A DNA stretch of 64,000 nucleotides from an uncultured Pelagibacteraceae bacterium (GTDB taxonomy: Bacteria; Pseudomonadota; Alphaproteobacteria; Pelagibacterales; Pelagibacteraceae): the NCBI GenBank assembly GCA_902566775.1, contig CACFKF010000003.1, positions 28,289 through 92,288 on the forward strand, read 5' to 3'. The notes beneath the pieces are model-generated. The model made no database searches. It worked only from the letters and a program-made list of their open reading frames with translations, and was not told where the DNA came from. This document shows positions 30,300-38,766 of this stretch, in pieces; positions within the stretch are counted from its first letter, which is position 1; each line of letters opens with the position of its first letter. The position numbers and the translations under genes were made by a program.

Positions 30300-30877
30300 A
30301 AAAAACTATATTGGCAATATTTTGTATAATATTTTTTTCAACTTCAGTTTTTTCGGACACTAAAATAAATCCAATTTACGAAGGAAATCTTGATGCAAAA
30401 ATTCAACTTATCATTTACGAGTCTCTCACCTGTAGTCACTGTGCTGATTTTCATAATGAAGTTTATCCTGAATTAAAAAAAGATTTTATCAATAAAGGTT
30501 TCGTAAAAATTGAATTCAGAAGTTTCCCCTTAGATTTGGCAGCATTAAATGCTTCAAAAATTGCTCATTGTAGAAATGATGGCAAATCTGACATTTTACA
30601 TTTTCTATTTAAAAACCAAAAAAAATGGGCCAAAGGTAGCACGATTGATGAAATAAATTTAAAACTTAAAAAAATATTAGATAATGAAAAATTTAGAATA
30701 GATATAGATAAATGCATTAATAACAAAAAAATAGAAGATCATATTTTGGAAGATCGAATCGAAGCAGTAAAAAAATTTAAACTGAATGCTACTCCTACTT
30801 TAATAATCAACAACAAAAAGTTTGATAAAACATTAAACTATAAAAATTTAAAAAAAACTCTTGAAAAAATGATATAA
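30296..30877 (+). CDS. DsbA-family thioredoxin-fold protein, exported
   Basis: 193 residues with a Sec signal peptide (ILAIFCIIFFSTSVFSD). The redox motif CSHC is in YESLTCSHCADFHNEVYPEL near 46. KIEFRSFPLDLAALNASKIA and the cis-Pro motif FKLNATPTLIINN near 162 complete a DsbA/BdbD-like thioredoxin fold. It likely forms or shuffles disulfides in periplasmic proteins, for example c-type cytochrome or oxidase subunits (inference). It lies between dciA (4-nt overlap) and smc (7-nt gap). Confidence 0.88.
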   Translation: MKKTILAIFCIIFFSTSVFSDTKINPIYEGNLDAKIQLIIYESLTCSHCADFHNEVYPELKKDFINKGFVKIEFRSFPLDLAALNASKIAHCRNDGKSDILHFLFKNQKKWAKGSTIDEINLKLKKILDNEKFRIDIDKCINNKKIEDHILEDRIEAVKKFKLNATPTLIINNKKFDKTLNYKNLKKTLEKMI

Positions 30878-30884
30878 TTTGTTG

Positions 30885-33281
30885 ATGGAATTTAAAAAAA
30901 TTCAACTTATCGGCTTTAAGTCATTTGCTGAAAAAACTGACTTTCTTATTGAGGAAGGTCTTACGGGTATCGTTGGTCCTAATGGCTGTGGAAAATCAAA
31001 CATAGTAGAATCTCTTAGATGGTGTATGGGAGAAACCTCAGCAAAAAGTATGCGAGGTTCAGGAATGGAAGATGTTATTTTTTCTGGGACTTCAAACAAA
31101 CCCTCAAAAAATATGGCAGAAGTTTCAATAACTTTAACCAACCAAGATAAAGATGGTCCGCACCAATATAAGAACTTAGATCTTATAGAAATCAAAAGAA
31201 AAATTGAAAAAGATAAAGGTTCAAAGTTTTACATAAATAATAAAGAGACCAGAGCTAAAGATGCTCAAATGTTTTTTGCTGATTTATCCACAGGAGCTCA
31301 TTCTCCTTCGCTAATTAGTCAAGGACGTATTGGGGCATTGGTAACAGCAAAGCCAGTAGACCGCAGAACCATATTAGAAGAAGCTGCTGGAATTGCTGGT
31401 CTGCATGTTCGTAGACATGAGGCTGAACTGAGACTGGAAGCTGCAGAAAACAATTTAAAAAGAGCCGACGAATTAAGAAGACAACAAGAAAGGCAACTGG
31501 CAAATCTTCAAAAACAAGCCGAGGAAGCAACCAAATATAAAATAATTTCTGAAGAAATTAAAAAAATTGAATCTGGTTTATATTTTTTAAGATTAAAAGA
31601 TTTAGATCAAGAAATAAAACTAGAAAATGAAATAAATAATGAAGCAGAAAATGAAGTAAAAAAATTTAATGAAAAAATTGAAGATATTGAAAAAAATATA
31701 AAAATAGAAACTGAAAAAGTAGAGCCTATAAGAGAAAAAAACATAGAAAACTTATCTAAAATTCAAAGATTAAACTTAGAATTAAAGGGTTTAGACGAAG
31801 AAAATGAAAGAATTCAAATTGAAATCGAAAATGTTAAAAAATCATTAAAAACCATTGAAGAAGATACTGATAGAGAAAAAAGTATTGTCATAGATGCAAA
31901 CTCTAATGAGAAAAGACTTAAAGAAGAAAAAAATGAATTAATTGAGATAGACTCAAAATACTACGATACAGAAAAAAAATCTAACGAAGACTTGGGTACT
32001 ACAAAAAATAGACTAAATGATGAAATAGATAAAGTTAAAGAATTGATAAAGACTCAGAAAAATGAAGAAGCAATAACTATTCTTGATAACTGCAAAATAA
32101 TCATAGAAGCGTACGCGGACAGTTATAGTAAAAATCAAAATATAAAAAATGAGTCAATAAAAAGAAAAGAAAGAATTAATATAATTAAAACAGAAATAGA
32201 AAGCTGGAAAAATTTACTAATTAATTCAGAAAAAATGGTAGATGAGCTTTTGGAAAGAAAAAATAAATTTTTATCTCAACTTAACGATTTAGAAAAACAA
32301 CCACAATCACAAGCAGAAAAAAAAGGACAAATTTCTGAAAGTCTAAGATTAGCTGAAAAAGAAAAACAAGAAAACCAAACCGTTATAGACCAGATTGATA
32401 ACAAAATTGTTGAACTTAGAAATGAATTAAATTCTACAAAAGAAAGTTCGATTGAAATAAGAGAAAGAAAAGCTAGTGCTGGTGCAACAATAGATGGTTT
32501 AAACAAAAGAAAAGATGACTTGCTTGAAAGAGTTCAAACTGAACTTGGTTTAAATGAAAATAATATTCTTGATTATTCAAATCTAGAAGAGAATGAAGAG
32601 TTTCCAGATGCCGTAACACAGGAAGAATTGCTAGATGCAAAAAAAAGGGATAGGGAAAAATTAGGATCTGTGAATCTTAGAGCTGATGAAGAAACAAATA
32701 AATATGTACAAGAAATAAAAAAAATGGAAGAAGATAGACAAGATTTGGTCAATGCCATAATTAAACTTAAAGAAAGTATAAACGAGCTTAATCAAAAAGG
32801 AAGAGAAAGACTTTTAGAAGCTTTTGAGAAAGTAAATCGTAAATTTAATGAAGTTTACACAAAACTTTTTAACGGAGGAAATGCAAAACTTGAATTAGTA
32901 GACTCTGACGATCCTCTTGAAGCTGGATTAGAATTGTTGGTAAGTCCACCAGGCAAAAGATTACAATCTATAACTTTGCTCTCTGGCGGGGAACAAGCGT
33001 TAACAGCCCTTTCCTTAATTTTTGCTGTTTTTTTAACTAACCCCTCTCCTATATGTGTGTTAGATGAAGTTGATGCACCCTTAGATGATGCAAATGTTAC
33101 TAGATTTTGCAATTTATTAGATGAACTAACTAAAATTACTAGTACTCGCTTCATTATTGTTACTCATCATGCTCTTACAATGTCTAAAATGGATAGACTT
33201 TATGGTGTAACCATGCCAGAAAAAGGCATTAGTCAGCTCGTAGCTGTTGATCTACAAAAAGCTGAAAGTATGGTAGCCTAG
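30885..33281 (+). CDS. smc: chromosome segregation ATPase SMC, short form
   Basis: Chromosome condensation/segregation ATPase. 798 residues from ATG 30885, versus about 1150 in typical bacterial SMC. The N-terminal head begins IQLIGFKSFAEKTDF, with Walker A GIVGPNGCGKSN near 28-39. The C-terminal head has the signature TLLSGGEQALTALSLIF near 695 and Walker B PICVLDEVDAPLDDANV near 720. The ~400 residues between are charged coiled coil; I could not see a globular glycine-containing hinge. The heads are intact, so it is not a fragment. It lies 6 nt before atpI. Confidence 0.92.
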   Translation: MEFKKIQLIGFKSFAEKTDFLIEEGLTGIVGPNGCGKSNIVESLRWCMGETSAKSMRGSGMEDVIFSGTSNKPSKNMAEVSITLTNQDKDGPHQYKNLDLIEIKRKIEKDKGSKFYINNKETRAKDAQMFFADLSTGAHSPSLISQGRIGALVTAKPVDRRTILEEAAGIAGLHVRRHEAELRLEAAENNLKRADELRRQQERQLANLQKQAEEATKYKIISEEIKKIESGLYFLRLKDLDQEIKLENEINNEAENEVKKFNEKIEDIEKNIKIETEKVEPIREKNIENLSKIQRLNLELKGLDEENERIQIEIENVKKSLKTIEEDTDREKSIVIDANSNEKRLKEEKNELIEIDSKYYDTEKKSNEDLGTTKNRLNDEIDKVKELIKTQKNEEAITILDNCKIIIEAYADSYSKNQNIKNESIKRKERINIIKTEIESWKNLLINSEKMVDELLERKNKFLSQLNDLEKQPQSQAEKKGQISESLRLAEKEKQENQTVIDQIDNKIVELRNELNSTKESSIEIRERKASAGATIDGLNKRKDDLLERVQTELGLNENNILDYSNLEENEEFPDAVTQEELLDAKKRDREKLGSVNLRADEETNKYVQEIKKMEEDRQDLVNAIIKLKESINELNQKGRERLLEAFEKVNRKFNEVYTKLFNGGNAKLELVDSDDPLEAGLELLVSPPGKRLQSITLLSGGEQALTALSLIFAVFLTNPSPICVLDEVDAPLDDANVTRFCNLLDELTKITSTRFIIVTHHALTMSKMDRLYGVTMPEKGISQLVAVDLQKAESMVA

Positions 33282-33287
33282 CCTTGA

Positions 33288-33566
33288 ATGCCAAAAGACC
33301 AGTTTAATACTCGCTTAGAAATTGCAAAAAAAAAAATATCAAAGAGGTCAAAGGTTTCTGAAGAAGTTTCCTCTTCAAAATTAGGAATTGCGTTCAAAAT
33401 GAGCACCGAAATGGTCGCAGCAGTAGTTGTTGGGACAATTATTGGGTTTATTTTGGACAATTGGTTTGGTACTAAGCCATGGTTAATATTAATATTTTTT
33501 TTTATAGGAGTAGCCGCGGGTATTCTTAATGTGGTTAAATCTGCAAAAAAAATGCAAAATAAATAG
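33288..33566 (+). CDS. atpI: ATP synthase accessory protein AtpI/AtpZ
   Basis: 92 residues with two TM helices (EMVAAVVVGTIIGFILDNWF and LILIFFFIGVAAGILNVVKS), matching the AtpI/AtpZ family found at the head of Fo operons and linked to c-ring assembly or ion transport. A charged N-terminus of about 40 residues precedes the helices. It lies 9 nt before atpB and 6 nt after smc. Confidence 0.88.
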   Translation: MPKDQFNTRLEIAKKKISKRSKVSEEVSSSKLGIAFKMSTEMVAAVVVGTIIGFILDNWFGTKPWLILIFFFIGVAAGILNVVKSAKKMQNK

Positions 33567-33575
33567 AGATTAAAA

Positions 33576-34310
33576 ATGGCAACTAACCCAATGCACCAGT
33601 TCAATGTATATAGAATTGGTCCAGAAATTAAAGTAGGTGCAATTGATATATCTTTCACAAATGCAAGCCTATTTATGCTTATAAGTTCATTGGCAATTTT
33701 AGTATTACTAAATATTGGAACAAAAAAAAATTCATTAATACCAAGTAAAATGCAACTGCTTGCCGAGCTTAGCTATAGTTTTGTATCAAAAATGATTAGC
33801 GATACCGCAGGCAGCAAAGCTAAACCTTATTTTGCATTTATTTTTTCACTTTTTATGTTTGTTTTATTTTGCAACATGTTTGGAATGATACCTTATTCAT
33901 TTACTGTCACTAGTCACATAATCGTTACTTTTGTATTGGCAGCATTTATTTTTATTGGTGTTACAATTATAGGATTTATCAAACATGGTATTGGATATTT
34001 AAAATTATTTGTGCCAAGTGGCGTGCCTATGCTTCTATTGCCGCTTATAGTTGTAATAGAAATTATTTCTTATTTAAGTAGACCTGTTAGTCTATCAGTA
34101 AGGCTTTTTGCAAACATGATGGCAGGTCACACAATGATGAAAGTATTTGGAGGCTTTGTAATAAGTCTTGGAATTATTGGTGGATGGCTTCCGCTAAGTT
34201 TTTCAGTTGCATTAACAGGTTTGGAGATATTAGTTGCTTTTCTTCAAGCGTATGTTTTTGCAATTTTAACATGCATATATTTAAATGATGCATTAAATTT
34301 ACACCATTAA
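33576..34310 (+). CDS. atpB: F0F1 ATP synthase subunit a
   Basis: Membrane stator subunit forming the proton half-channels against the c ring. 244 residues, multi-pass. The functionally essential Arg is in SLSVRLFANMMAGHTMMKV near 168-186; PYFAFIFSLFMFVLFCNMFGMIP-type helix and ILVAFLQAYVFAILTCIYL at the C-terminus are typical. It follows atpI and is followed by atpE after 16 nt. Confidence 0.97.
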   Translation: MATNPMHQFNVYRIGPEIKVGAIDISFTNASLFMLISSLAILVLLNIGTKKNSLIPSKMQLLAELSYSFVSKMISDTAGSKAKPYFAFIFSLFMFVLFCNMFGMIPYSFTVTSHIIVTFVLAAFIFIGVTIIGFIKHGIGYLKLFVPSGVPMLLLPLIVVIEIISYLSRPVSLSVRLFANMMAGHTMMKVFGGFVISLGIIGGWLPLSFSVALTGLEILVAFLQAYVFAILTCIYLNDALNLHH

Positions 34311-34314
34311 CACA

Positions 34315-34321
34315 AAGGAGG
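34315..34321 (+). promoter_or_regulatory. strong Shine-Dalgarno site of atpE
   Basis: AAGGAGG is placed 5 nt before the atpE ATG at 34327. It is the closest match to the anti-Shine-Dalgarno consensus that I noticed in the window, where most genes lack a clear site. It fits the need for about ten c subunits per complex from a shared mRNA. Confidence 0.85.
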
Positions 34322-34326
34322 ATACA

Positions 34327-34554
34327 ATGGAACTAGAAGCAGCAAAAATGATAGGAGCAGGCTTAGCAGCTATAGCTCTTGCTGGAGCAGGTGTCGGGAT
34401 TGGTATTATTTTTGGTAATTACCTTTCTGGGGCAATGAGAAATCCCTCAGCGGCTCAAAAACAATTTCCAAATTTACTTTTAGGTTTTGCTTTAGCAGAA
34501 GCTACTGGTTTGTTTGGTTTGGTTGTTGCATTAATTATATTATTTGCTTTCTAA
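34327..34554 (+). CDS. atpE: F0F1 ATP synthase subunit c
   Basis: 75-residue two-helix hairpin that forms the rotating proteolipid ring. Helix 1 is the Gly/Ala-rich GAGLAAIALAGAGVGIGIIF, the polar loop is RNPSAAQKQFPN, and the proton-carrying acidic residue is Glu58 in GFALAEATGLFGLVV. No sodium-type ligand set is apparent, so a proton ring is expected. It is preceded by a strong ribosome-binding site. Confidence 0.97.
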   Translation: MELEAAKMIGAGLAAIALAGAGVGIGIIFGNYLSGAMRNPSAAQKQFPNLLLGFALAEATGLFGLVVALIILFAF

Positions 34555-34559
34555 TATTG

Positions 34560-35147
34560 ATGCTAAAAAAGATTGTTTTTAATTTGATTCTATTTAGCTT
34601 TCTCAATTATGGGAAAGCTTTGGCGTCTGAAGAAGGTATGCCTCAATTAAATCCGGAGTTTTGGATTTCTCAAATTTTCTGGCTAACTTTAGTATTTGGA
34701 TCTTTATATATATTGCTCTCAAAATTTATACTTCCTAAAATAAGTAATAATTTGGAGGCAAGAAAATCTCAAATAACAGAAAATATAGAGGCAGCTGAAA
34801 GACAAAGAAACGAGAGTGATGAAAAATTAAATGATTACGAAAAAAAAATAAATGACGCTAAAAATGAAGCTAAAAATATATTTAATCAAGCTAGGGAAAA
34901 AATTTTAAGAGATATAAATAATAAAAAAGAAATCCTTGAAAAAGAAATAAATGAGGAAGTTAATAAAGCTGAAAAAGAAATATTAGATTTTAAAAAAGAG
35001 TCTCCTGAAAAAATAAATAAAATTGCAATTGAAACTTCAGCTATTTTGATAAAGCAAATTATTGGAGCCGAAGTAAATAATAGTAATATTTCTGCAATTG
35101 TTAAGGATATTTCAAAAAAAAATGAAGGAAAAAATTATGGTAATTGA
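34560..35147 (+). CDS. atpF2: F0F1 ATP synthase subunit b' (AtpF2/AtpG type)
   Basis: 195 residues. A hydrophobic N-terminus (IVFNLILFSFLNYGKALASE) may be a signal or extra TM, followed by the anchor helix FWISQIFWLTLVFGSLYILL and a long charged stalk (NIEAAERQRNESDEKLNDYE, AREKILRDINNKKEILEKEI). Two b-type genes in tandem (b' then b) are the normal alphaproteobacterial arrangement, giving a heterodimeric peripheral stalk. It lies 5 nt after atpE and overlaps atpF by 11 nt. Confidence 0.93.
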   Translation: MLKKIVFNLILFSFLNYGKALASEEGMPQLNPEFWISQIFWLTLVFGSLYILLSKFILPKISNNLEARKSQITENIEAAERQRNESDEKLNDYEKKINDAKNEAKNIFNQAREKILRDINNKKEILEKEINEEVNKAEKEILDFKKESPEKINKIAIETSAILIKQIIGAEVNNSNISAIVKDISKKNEGKNYGN

Positions 35148-35634
35148 TGCAACTTTTTGGGTGGGTGTTTCTTTTATACTTTTTTTTGTAGGCTTAATTT
35201 ATCTAAAAGTTCCTCAAAAAATAAATGACCTTCTAAACAAATTAATCATTGATATAAAAAACGAAATTGATGAAAGTGAAAAATTAAGATTAGAAGCTAA
35301 AACTTTATTAAATAGCTCTCAATTAAAGTTAGAAAGTGCACAAGAAGAAAGTAAGAAAATTATAGAACAAGCAAAAAAAGAGAGTGAAAGTTTGGTTATA
35401 GAAATGAATGATAAGTTTCACAGGTCTTCGGAAATTAAAAAACAACTTGCAGAAAGTAAAATTTCTCAAATGAAAGAAGCGGCTCTTAAAGAAATTAAGG
35501 ATAATTCAATAAAATTAGCTATGGAATCTGTAAAAAAAATAATCTCTACCTCGATTGACAAAACTAAATTAGATAATCTTTTTGAAAGAAATTTAAAAGA
35601 ATCAAAAATAGCAATAAAAGAAATCAAAACTTAA
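35137..35634 (+). CDS. atpF: F0F1 ATP synthase subunit b
   Basis: 165 residues from ATG 35137 (VIDATFWVGVSFILFFVGLI). One N-terminal TM helix is followed by a long coiled-coil stalk (LRLEAKTLLNSSQLKLESAQ, KKIIEQAKKESESLVIEM). An ATG at 35122 in the same frame could add five residues. It overlaps the b' gene by 11 nt. The F1 genes (atpHAGDC) do not follow, so Fo and F1 are encoded at separate loci, as in other alphaproteobacteria. Confidence 0.94.
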   Translation: MVIDATFWVGVSFILFFVGLIYLKVPQKINDLLNKLIIDIKNEIDESEKLRLEAKTLLNSSQLKLESAQEESKKIIEQAKKESESLVIEMNDKFHRSSEIKKQLAESKISQMKEAALKEIKDNSIKLAMESVKKIISTSIDKTKLDNLFERNLKESKIAIKEIKT

Positions 35635-35700
35635 TATTAATTAACATTAAATTTAAAATATTAAATTTTCAATGTATATTGTTTAAATATCTTTGAAAAA

Positions 35701-36645
35701 ATGAGTAACAATAAATTAAAAATTCTACTCGCCGCCCCAAGAGGATTTTGCGCTGGTGTTGATAGAGCCATTGAAATTGTAAAAAAAACTATAAAAAAAT
35801 TTGGCGCTCCTGTTTATGTTCGACACGAGATTGTTCACAACAAATATGTTGTGGATAATTTAAAAAAAATTGGTGCAATTTTTGTAGAAGAATTAAATGA
35901 AATAGAAGATAGAACAAGACCAGTAATATTTTCCGCTCATGGTGTACCAAAATCTGTCCCGAAAAAAGCGGATGATTACAAAATAGAATACATAGATGCA
36001 ACTTGTCCATTGGTTTCTAAAGTTCATAAGGAAGCTGAAAATCTTCACAAAAATAATTATCATATTTTATTAATTGGTCATCTTAATCATCCAGAAGTTA
36101 TTGGGACTATGGGACAATTGCCTAAAGATTCGATTGATTTGATAGAAACTGTTGAAGATGTAAAAAAATATGTGACAAAAAATAATAAAAAAATTGCTTA
36201 TATAACTCAAACAACTCTTTCAGTGGATGACACAAAAAATATAGTTGAAGCTCTAAAAAATAAGTTTTTAGAAATAAAAGAGCCAATAAAAGAAGATATT
36301 TGCTATGCAACAACTAATCGTCAGTCCGCAGTAAAAAAAATTGCTAAAGGCTGTGAAATGTTTTTTGTTATAGGTAGCAAAAATTCTTCTAATTCATTAA
36401 GATTAGTTGAGGTTGCACAACAAGCTGGATGTAAAAAATCAGAACTGTTTCACTCTGAAAGTATTGTACCGATTGAAAAAATTGTTAATTGCAAAACCAT
36501 AGGAATTTCATCTGGCGCTTCTGCACCAGAAGTGTTAGTAAAAAATTTCATTGAACAAATTAAAAAAAAAGTAAGTGTTGAAATTGAAGAAGTAGAAATT
36601 ATTAAAGAAAACGTAATATTTAAAACACCAGGAAAATTAAACTAA
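35701..36645 (+). CDS. ispH: 4-hydroxy-3-methylbut-2-enyl diphosphate reductase
   Basis: Last step of the MEP pathway, giving IPP and DMAPP. 314 residues. The three conserved cluster Cys appear in AAPRGFCAGVDRAIEIV near 18, IDATCPLVSKVHKEA near 101 and AKGCEMFFVIGSKNSSNSLR near 218. HEIVHNKYVVDNL and the TQTTLS motif are also present. The next two genes start 0 nt after each stop (ispH-thrB-rnhA), a conserved alphaproteobacterial trio. Confidence 0.96.
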   Translation: MSNNKLKILLAAPRGFCAGVDRAIEIVKKTIKKFGAPVYVRHEIVHNKYVVDNLKKIGAIFVEELNEIEDRTRPVIFSAHGVPKSVPKKADDYKIEYIDATCPLVSKVHKEAENLHKNNYHILLIGHLNHPEVIGTMGQLPKDSIDLIETVEDVKKYVTKNNKKIAYITQTTLSVDDTKNIVEALKNKFLEIKEPIKEDICYATTNRQSAVKKIAKGCEMFFVIGSKNSSNSLRLVEVAQQAGCKKSELFHSESIVPIEKIVNCKTIGISSGASAPEVLVKNFIEQIKKKVSVEIEEVEIIKENVIFKTPGKLN

Positions 36646-37614
36646 ATGGCTATATATACAAAAATTTCAAAAAAAGATGTTATGCCTATTGAGAAAGAAT
36701 TTAGTATTGGAAAAATTGTTTTATTTAAAGGAATTAAAAAAGGTATTGAAAATACTAATTATCTGCTGAAAACAAAAAGCAAAAAATACATCTTAACAAT
36801 TTTTGAAAAAAGAGTTCAAAAAAAAGATTTACCTTTTTTTATGAGACTTATGGATAAATTAAGTAAATATAAAATTAATTGTCCAAAACCTCAAAGAAAT
36901 AAAAAAGGTAGTTTTTTAATAAAAATTAAAAATAAAACTGCCTCTATTGTTTCCTTTGTTGAGGGAAAAGATAAGTTAAAATTAAACCCAAAAAACTGTT
37001 ATGAAATTGGGAAAAATATAGCTAAATTTCACAGAGCATCAAAAAAAATAAAACTTTATAGAAAAAATTCTTTATCTTTAAAAGAATGGCCAAAACTATT
37101 AAATAAAATTGGAAATAAATCCAAAATTATAAGCCCAAATTTAAATAGTTTAATGAGAAACACTCTCCTACAAATAAAAAATAAATGGCCAAAAAATTTA
37201 CCTTATGGAATTATTCATGCTGATTTATTTATTGATAATATTTTTTTTAAGAAAAATAAATTTCATGGATATATAGACTTCTATTTTGCATGTAATGATT
37301 TTTTAATGTACGAAATTGCTATTTGTATCAATGCATTATGTTTTGATAAAAAAAATAATAAATTTATATTTAATAAGAAAAAATCAACAAATCTTATTAG
37401 AGGTTATTCAAAAATAAGAAGGTTCTCTGATAAAGAAAAAAAATCTTTAAATGTTTTGTGCAGAGGTGCTGCTCTTAGATATTTATTAACAAGAACTTAT
37501 GATTACTTAAATACTCCAAAAAGTGCTGTTATTAAGATAAAGAATCCAAGAGAATATATTCAAAAACTTAAGGTACATAATCAATTTAACAATTTTAAAA
37601 ATTATTATAATTAA
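36646..37614 (+). CDS. thrB: homoserine kinase (APH-fold, ThrB2 type)
   Basis: Phosphorylates homoserine for threonine synthesis. 322 residues of the aminoglycoside-phosphotransferase-like family, not the GHMP type of E. coli. Motifs: IENTNYLLKTKSKKYILTIF near 40, VSFVEGKDKL near 107, and the catalytic loop IIHADLFIDNIFF near 189 followed by YIDFYFACNDFLMYEIAICI. It starts immediately after the ispH stop. The partner gene thrC lies convergent at 41123-42490 beyond the accessory region. Confidence 0.93.
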   Translation: MAIYTKISKKDVMPIEKEFSIGKIVLFKGIKKGIENTNYLLKTKSKKYILTIFEKRVQKKDLPFFMRLMDKLSKYKINCPKPQRNKKGSFLIKIKNKTASIVSFVEGKDKLKLNPKNCYEIGKNIAKFHRASKKIKLYRKNSLSLKEWPKLLNKIGNKSKIISPNLNSLMRNTLLQIKNKWPKNLPYGIIHADLFIDNIFFKKNKFHGYIDFYFACNDFLMYEIAICINALCFDKKNNKFIFNKKKSTNLIRGYSKIRRFSDKEKKSLNVLCRGAALRYLLTRTYDYLNTPKSAVIKIKNPREYIQKLKVHNQFNNFKNYYN

Positions 37615-38037
37615 ATGATTAAAATTTATACTGATGGTTCTTGTTTAGAAAATCCAGGAAATGGTGGATGGGCAGCAATAATCATTGATGATGGAAAAAA
37701 AACTGAGATTAAAGGAAGTAAAAAAAATACCACAAACAATCAAATGGAGTTACTTGCTCCAATTGAAGCTCTAAAGAAAATTCCTAAAGGTAGTGAAGTT
37801 CAAATTTTCACAGACTCTAAATATGTAAAGTCAGGAATAACAGAGTGGATACATAATTGGAAAAAAAATGGATGGAAAACTGCAGACAAACAACCGGTTA
37901 AAAATAAAGAACTTTGGGAAGAGTTAGATCTTTTGGCTAATGAATTTGAAATAAGTTGGAATTGGGTAAAAGCACACTCTACTGATAAATTAAATAACGA
38001 AGTTGATTTAATAGCTAGAGAAGCTGCAAGTTTATAG
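37615..38037 (+). CDS. rnhA: ribonuclease HI
   Basis: 140 residues. Catalytic acids: D in IYTDGSCLENPGNGGWAAII near 6, E in NNQMELLAPIEALK near 45, D in QIFTDSKYVKSGI near 67, and the C-terminal D in NNEVDLIAREAA with the flexible His loop WVKAHSTDK. It starts immediately after the thrB stop. Its stop is 3 nt before repeat copy A1, so the accessory region begins at the very end of the gene without damaging it. Confidence 0.97.
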   Translation: MIKIYTDGSCLENPGNGGWAAIIIDDGKKTEIKGSKKNTTNNQMELLAPIEALKKIPKGSEVQIFTDSKYVKSGITEWIHNWKKNGWKTADKQPVKNKELWEELDLLANEFEISWNWVKAHSTDKLNNEVDLIAREAASL

Positions 38038-38039
38038 CC

Positions 38040-38065
38040 GGAGCACCTGGCAACAGAACGCCCCT
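38040..38065 (+). repeat. direct repeat A, copy 1 (putative attachment site, left)
   Basis: 26-bp copy sharing 25 positions with copy 2 (39917-39942); the common core includes GCACCTGGCAACAGAACG. It starts 3 nt after the rnhA stop. The ends (GGAGC and GCCCC) can nearly form a stem, so the ancestral role may be a small hairpin between two convergent genes. Confidence 0.85.
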
Positions 38066-38110
38066 ACACAATCTAATATTTCGTTGACTTTATTTAGTTA
38101 AATTAATCTT

Positions 38111-38128
38111 TGGCACAGTGATGGCACA
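38111..38128 (+). repeat. direct repeat pair B1 (TGGCACA x2)
   Basis: TGGCACA at 38111-38117 and 38122-38128, an 11-bp period with spacer GTGA. The same pair with the same spacing and orientation recurs at 39839-39856. The two pairs flank the HNH operon, lying inside repeat A copies 1 and 2. One helical turn spacing suggests a protein-binding site, such as integrase arm-type sites or a regulator site. Confidence 0.75.
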
Positions 38129-38129
38129 A

Positions 38130-38762
38130 TTATTTATTTGATTTTCTGATATTTTCTGATCCCCACAAAGGTTGAAGATTTGTATAATGAAAACAAATCT
38201 TTTGTTGTTCTGGGTCTGTGAGATCAAATTTTGTGATAGGTATAATGTGGTCTACATGCCACTTGCCATAGTTATCCCAGCTCATCAAAGGTGCAAATTT
38301 TTCTTTGAGATGCTTTCTTAGATAATTTATATCACAACCAACTAGATCCATAGTTTTTTTGCTTTTAATGCCTCCTTGTCTTTTTAAAGAAAGATAAACT
38401 CGAGTTCTAAGGTTTTTAGCTAATTTTATTTGAGGACGAGAGTTATATTTTTTAATAAATTGTTTGCCTTTATCAGAGTAGCGCCATCTCTTAAACGCTT
38501 TAATTTTTTTATCCGATTTTGAATATTTTGCTCGTGCCTGTTTGCCTTTTTCTGTAGCAAAAAATCTCTTTAACGCTTGTTTTTTTTTATCCGATTTTGA
38601 ATATTTTGCTAGTGCCTGTTTGCCTTTTTCTGAAGAACGATATTTTTTATTATGTTTCTTTATGGTTTGTTTGCCTTTTTTTGATTTTCGATATTTTTTT
38701 TTTGCTAATCTTTGTGCTGCTTTTTTTTCTTCTTCAGTGTTATATAACTTTTGACGTGGCAT
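38130..38762 (-). CDS. HNH endonuclease with lysine-rich tandem repeats (copy 1)
   Basis: 210 residues. The N-terminal ~110 residues are about six imperfect 13-residue units of the form S-x-K-G-K-Q-A-x-x-K-Y-x-K (SSEKGKQALAKYSK, TEKGKQARAKYSK, SDKGKQFIKKYNS). The C-terminal nuclease domain reads KWHVDHIIPITKFDLTDPEQ with FHYTNLQPLWGSENIRKSNK, the HNH core plus trailing Asn. Basic-repeat plus HNH proteins are common in phages and large algal viruses. It is a paralogue of the upstream neighbour, whose stop is 4 nt away. It may nick or cut DNA in element homing or host/phage competition; the target is unknown. Confidence 0.85.
   Translation of the reverse strand: MPRQKLYNTEEEKKAAQRLAKKKYRKSKKGKQTIKKHNKKYRSSEKGKQALAKYSKSDKKKQALKRFFATEKGKQARAKYSKSDKKIKAFKRWRYSDKGKQFIKKYNSRPQIKLAKNLRTRVYLSLKRQGGIKSKKTMDLVGCDINYLRKHLKEKFAPLMSWDNYGKWHVDHIIPITKFDLTDPEQQKICFHYTNLQPLWGSENIRKSNK
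38504..38632. repeat. 78-bp-period tandem repeat inside HNH gene 1
   Basis: A segment of about 50 bp beginning near 38504 recurs 78 bp downstream almost unchanged (ATCCGATTTTGAATATTTTG at 38511 and 38589). 78 bp equals two 13-residue protein units. The near-identity in a fast-drifting AT-rich gene suggests recent duplication and possible copy-number variation. Confidence 0.85.
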
Positions 38763-38766
38763 TATT

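Noticed and set aside
38040..38130. A tRNA or tmRNA gene as the attachment target next to rnhA
   Set aside because: I looked for acceptor and T-arm pairing around repeat A and found none; only a short hairpin can be formed.
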